Positions 61,011-64,000 of a stretch of 64,000 nt of DNA are shown piece by piece; position 1 is the first letter of the stretch; each line of letters opens with the position of its first letter. A program made the position numbers and the translations under genes. Below the pieces are notes generated by a model. It was not told where the DNA came from. It worked only from the letters and a program-made list of their open reading frames with translations, and made no database searches. Origin of the DNA: Psococerastis gibbosa. Lineage: Eukaryota > Arthropoda > Insecta > Psocodea > Psocidae. Location: positions 7,068,001 through 7,132,000 of the forward strand of contig OZ020484.1 of NCBI GenBank assembly GCA_963971405.1, given 5' to 3'.

Positions 61011-64000
61011 GCTGACATTTTAACTCAGCCGCTTGTATAGTATTTTACTGAATTGTTTGTTTGTTTTAGTCTCTCCCAACAAATAACGCTTGTTTAGTAC
61101 CTTGTCATTCCAGTCTATAGGTCTGGCCTATATCTGGAATTTCCAGAGAAGAGAATTTTCTTGCTTATGCCCAAGAATGGGTAATAGCCGCTACTTATAC
61201 CTCATAACTAAAAAATTGTCGAAGGAACCAGGAAGGTCGTCAGACGCATTACATGAATGGATAAATAAATAGGGGTGTATGCAAAAGGATTGCCAGTGCT
61301 GAAAACGCTACTTGACATGTCCCTAGTGAAGTCATCAAACTGGAAAAGGCATTTTAAGATGAAGTACCCCAAGACAACCTGTAACGCGGGAATAGGAGGA
61401 AGGGCTAAAAACTCAAAATCTGTATGGCTAATCAGAATCAGGCCGTCAGATTCGTAATCAGCCAGGTCTAATTAAACTTAACACACTCAGAGACTAAATG
61501 TCTCGGGATTAGCATTAGACCTAAAGCCTAAAGGCTTGCCCGTCGTGCAGACTACCATTTGTTATAGAAGAGATTGCATGTTGACACTATCTGAAGTAAA
61601 CTATAAATTTTCCACTTACTTTGTAGATTTACTCATTAGATTAGACCTCATTATTAATGGCTAACAATTTGGGATTATTAGTCATTGGTCCTTGAGGAGG
61701 AATCCGGATTGGCTTTTAAGTTGTGAGGTCACTTTAATGATAGTCTACTTATACCTGAATTACTTAAAGTTGTTGTTTACTCCATAAATTTGTAAATAAT
61801 TATTTTTAAATATGGTAACCGCAGGAATCATTATCATGTGGTATGATGATACCTGGTGAGTCACAATTTAATACCTATACATATTGACTGTATATACCAA
61901 GGGTCTGTGACCTTTTTGCAGTTGAGTGCTGACCTGCAGTATATCAGCACTACAATAGTACAAAATGTATACCATACAGTATGTTGACAACATAATGTTG
62001 TAATTCGAACAGGGGTCGACTTTTGTTCTGTCCTAGCCCTCCTTCTGAGGACACAATCCCGGTTCTGCGCCTTCCTCTTCAGCTTTTGGTGCGTCCGAGT
62101 TCTTGCGTCCTCCTTCAATTGATCCATGAGTTCCTCCTTCTGTCTCAGCCTTCTACTTGTTCCTTCCACTGTGCCCTCAATGATGGTGTGTACTTCCTAG
62201 TTGGTTACTGCGTATTTTGTACCCTGAATTATATTTTGTAGCAGCAAGCCTTCTTACTTCTGGTTTGTTTTTTGGCTGACCTACTGGAAGTGGTATCAAA
62301 GCTTCTATATAGCTTTCATGCTACTCATTCAGCAGTTATTGGTTTCAAAGAGTATCGAGTATCAACCTGTATCATTATACCAAACCAAACCAAGCAGCGT
62401 TTGCTTGGCTTTCGGTCCATCAATGTTTTGTACAACATTCTTGGTAGAAGCGATCCATCCAGCATCATCTCGAATGGGTCTGTACATGCAATATATTCCT
62501 CTTCGTTCTTAGTTAAGATAAGCCTGCCATACCTCCCGGTTTACCCGGGAGGCTCCTGGTTTTCAGCCCCCCCCCCCTTTTGGAAGGCAGTTATATTCTT
62601 TGCCTCTAAAATCCAAGTTTTAACTGAATTCAAAATGCGTAAAACCCCACTATTTTAGCCCTATTTTTCAAAAAACTTCTCCCCCCCCCCCCCGTGCACA
62701 ATTTTCTTAATTCCCTGTAATATAGAAACTTTATTGCTCTGAAAATGATTAAAAGTAGTTAAGACCATGTTTCAACCAGTATAAACCTGTATCATAAAAT
62801 AAGAATGCATCTGTCTTCCAGTCTCATACCACTTCTTTTGTAAACAAACCCGCACTGGCAGGTACAGAGCAACAGAAGTCTTTCAGTGTCAAATGCACTT
62901 TTCATGCCCATGTGAACGTGCTCAGTCAAGTGGCTAACCTCTCGCTCTGTCTGTCCATTGTCCGCAGTACGTTATCGTTCTTGCAATCTTCTCAGACTTC
63001 ACTGTCCGTCGCATTCTAATGTCTAGAATCACGACGTGGTTTACTATGCAGTTTCTCGCCCAGAAATCGCCTAGAAATTGCCGGGAACCAGGCTTTACCC
63101 TTCTCACGATTAATACCAGCTACACAGCAGCGCATGACTATCAATTTACCATCTGCTGCTACCACATCGTACTATCTGTGTAATTCATTCGCGGTTGTTT
63201 TATATGGTCCTCAGTTATCTCTTGCCACTAGGGTCTGTCCCATTTTGTTTCGTACTTAAACACCGCATCAATATTTTTTTGATTACCCCTATTACACACT
63301 CGAATATTGTTCCAATATTAGATCCAATAAATATGGGTTAAGAAAAATTTGGAAAGTAGATACCAATTTAGATTCAAATCGTTTAGGCTACTTCAACATA
63401 AATATGTCAAATATTTTTTCGATCGAATAAATATTAGAGTGTGTAATCAGGACCATATTCTTTGTAGGTACCAGATTTACTGTCGACTAGGGCTCGTTAT
63501 ATGTATATTTACGTTTTTACTCCGCCATAGTGGTTGGGAATGGAAGGCTATAGCTTGAAATAATTTAAAATTAAAATTGGTATTTTATTTAAATGTTTGT
63601 GCATAGAACCGGTGATCAATGAGCTAAAGAGTCTCACGTTGCCAACCCTATTCCAACGACACGACCCACGTATGTTAAATTCTGTCCAAACATAGAGTTA
63701 CTGTCCCAAATTTGCCAGAAAGTATAATTTAGCAGAAACGTGCTGAAGATGGAAGATTCAATCGAATTAATGCCGGTTTTGCTTCAATTTCGTTAATATA
63801 AGATGCCCAAGAAACGAAATTATCAAGAACGAATTGTGAAAGTGATCTTTTTCTATTGATAATAACTGATGTGACTGGATTATTTCCATCAACCATAAGT
63901 GTTTATGACCGCTATACTTTCTCCGTGGCACTCTCTTATTATTGAAGGGAATCTTCTTTGTGGTATCTCAAAGGGGACTGTTGAAAAATAGAAGCAAGTA
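61010..64000. other. No gene recognised
   Basis: Apart from the LINE-like scrap at 62030 there is a C-tract pair (62565-62575 and 62677-62690) next to ctcccggtttacccgggagg, a hairpin and probable MITE piece. No exon with supported splice sites was found. Confidence 0.45.
62030..62170 (-). mobile_element. Possible LINE C-terminal fragment
   Basis: Minus strand reads EGTSRRLRQKEELMDQLKED and RKAQNRDCVLRR, similar in composition and layout to the basic end of LINE ORF2 proteins. Weak. Confidence 0.3.

Noticed and set aside
1-64000. A new multi-gene biological system
   Set aside because: Genes found belong to known families (CBM14, BTB/POZ, transposases, retroelement polyproteins). Nothing suggests a cluster acting together beyond two neighbouring chitin-matrix genes, the second of which is uncertain.

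Overview
The window is nuclear DNA of an arthropod. The main evidence is a secreted multidomain chitin-binding (CBM14/peritrophin) gene with arthropod-style introns, a second signal-peptide exon, a BTB/POZ gene of the SPOP type, and dense nested transposable elements (Tc1/mariner, hAT, piggyBac, BEL/Pao, Ty3/gypsy, LINE remnants, tRNA-derived SINEs). Nothing is prokaryotic: there are no operons, and most long open frames are low-complexity or antisense shadows. A crustacean is a reasonable guess, but the sequence alone does not settle the order.

Layout. 1-6.2 kb: two diverged copies of one anonymous segment, invaded by MITEs, a 588-bp hAT element with an exact 8-bp target duplication, and a complete-ended but dead Tc1-like element (4633-6203). 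6.5-13.7 kb: three to four copies of an ~850-bp repeat carrying a GACA tract, SINEs and a long TTC tract. 14.0-36.4 kb: one minus-strand gene rebuilt from six exons whose splice signals and phases all agree. It encodes a secreted protein of about 681 residues with a Pro/Gln/Tyr-rich repeat region and three CBM14 domains. Its introns (one of 13.3 kb) hold piggyBac, hAT, foldback and SINE insertions. 37.8-40.1 kb: repeats. 40.1-40.8 kb: BTB/POZ gene. 43.1-46.3 kb: LINE 3' end and a BEL/Pao gag-protease fragment. 47.8-51.5 kb: foldback elements and a 140-160-bp tandem array. 51.75 kb: plus-strand signal-peptide exon, whose next exon may be at 59.84 kb. 52.7-54.8 kb: minus-strand gypsy polyprotein with two in-frame stops. 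55.8-64 kb: repeats and LINE scraps.

The most unusual structure is a family of foldback MITEs built like nested dolls. An inner element sits at the TA in the exact centre of the outer element's palindrome, and a common ~110-bp core is found under several different sets of terminal inverted repeats. Several nested insertions give a clear order of events. I found no undescribed multi-gene system. Everything functional here belongs to known families, and the new points are gene structure and transposon architecture.
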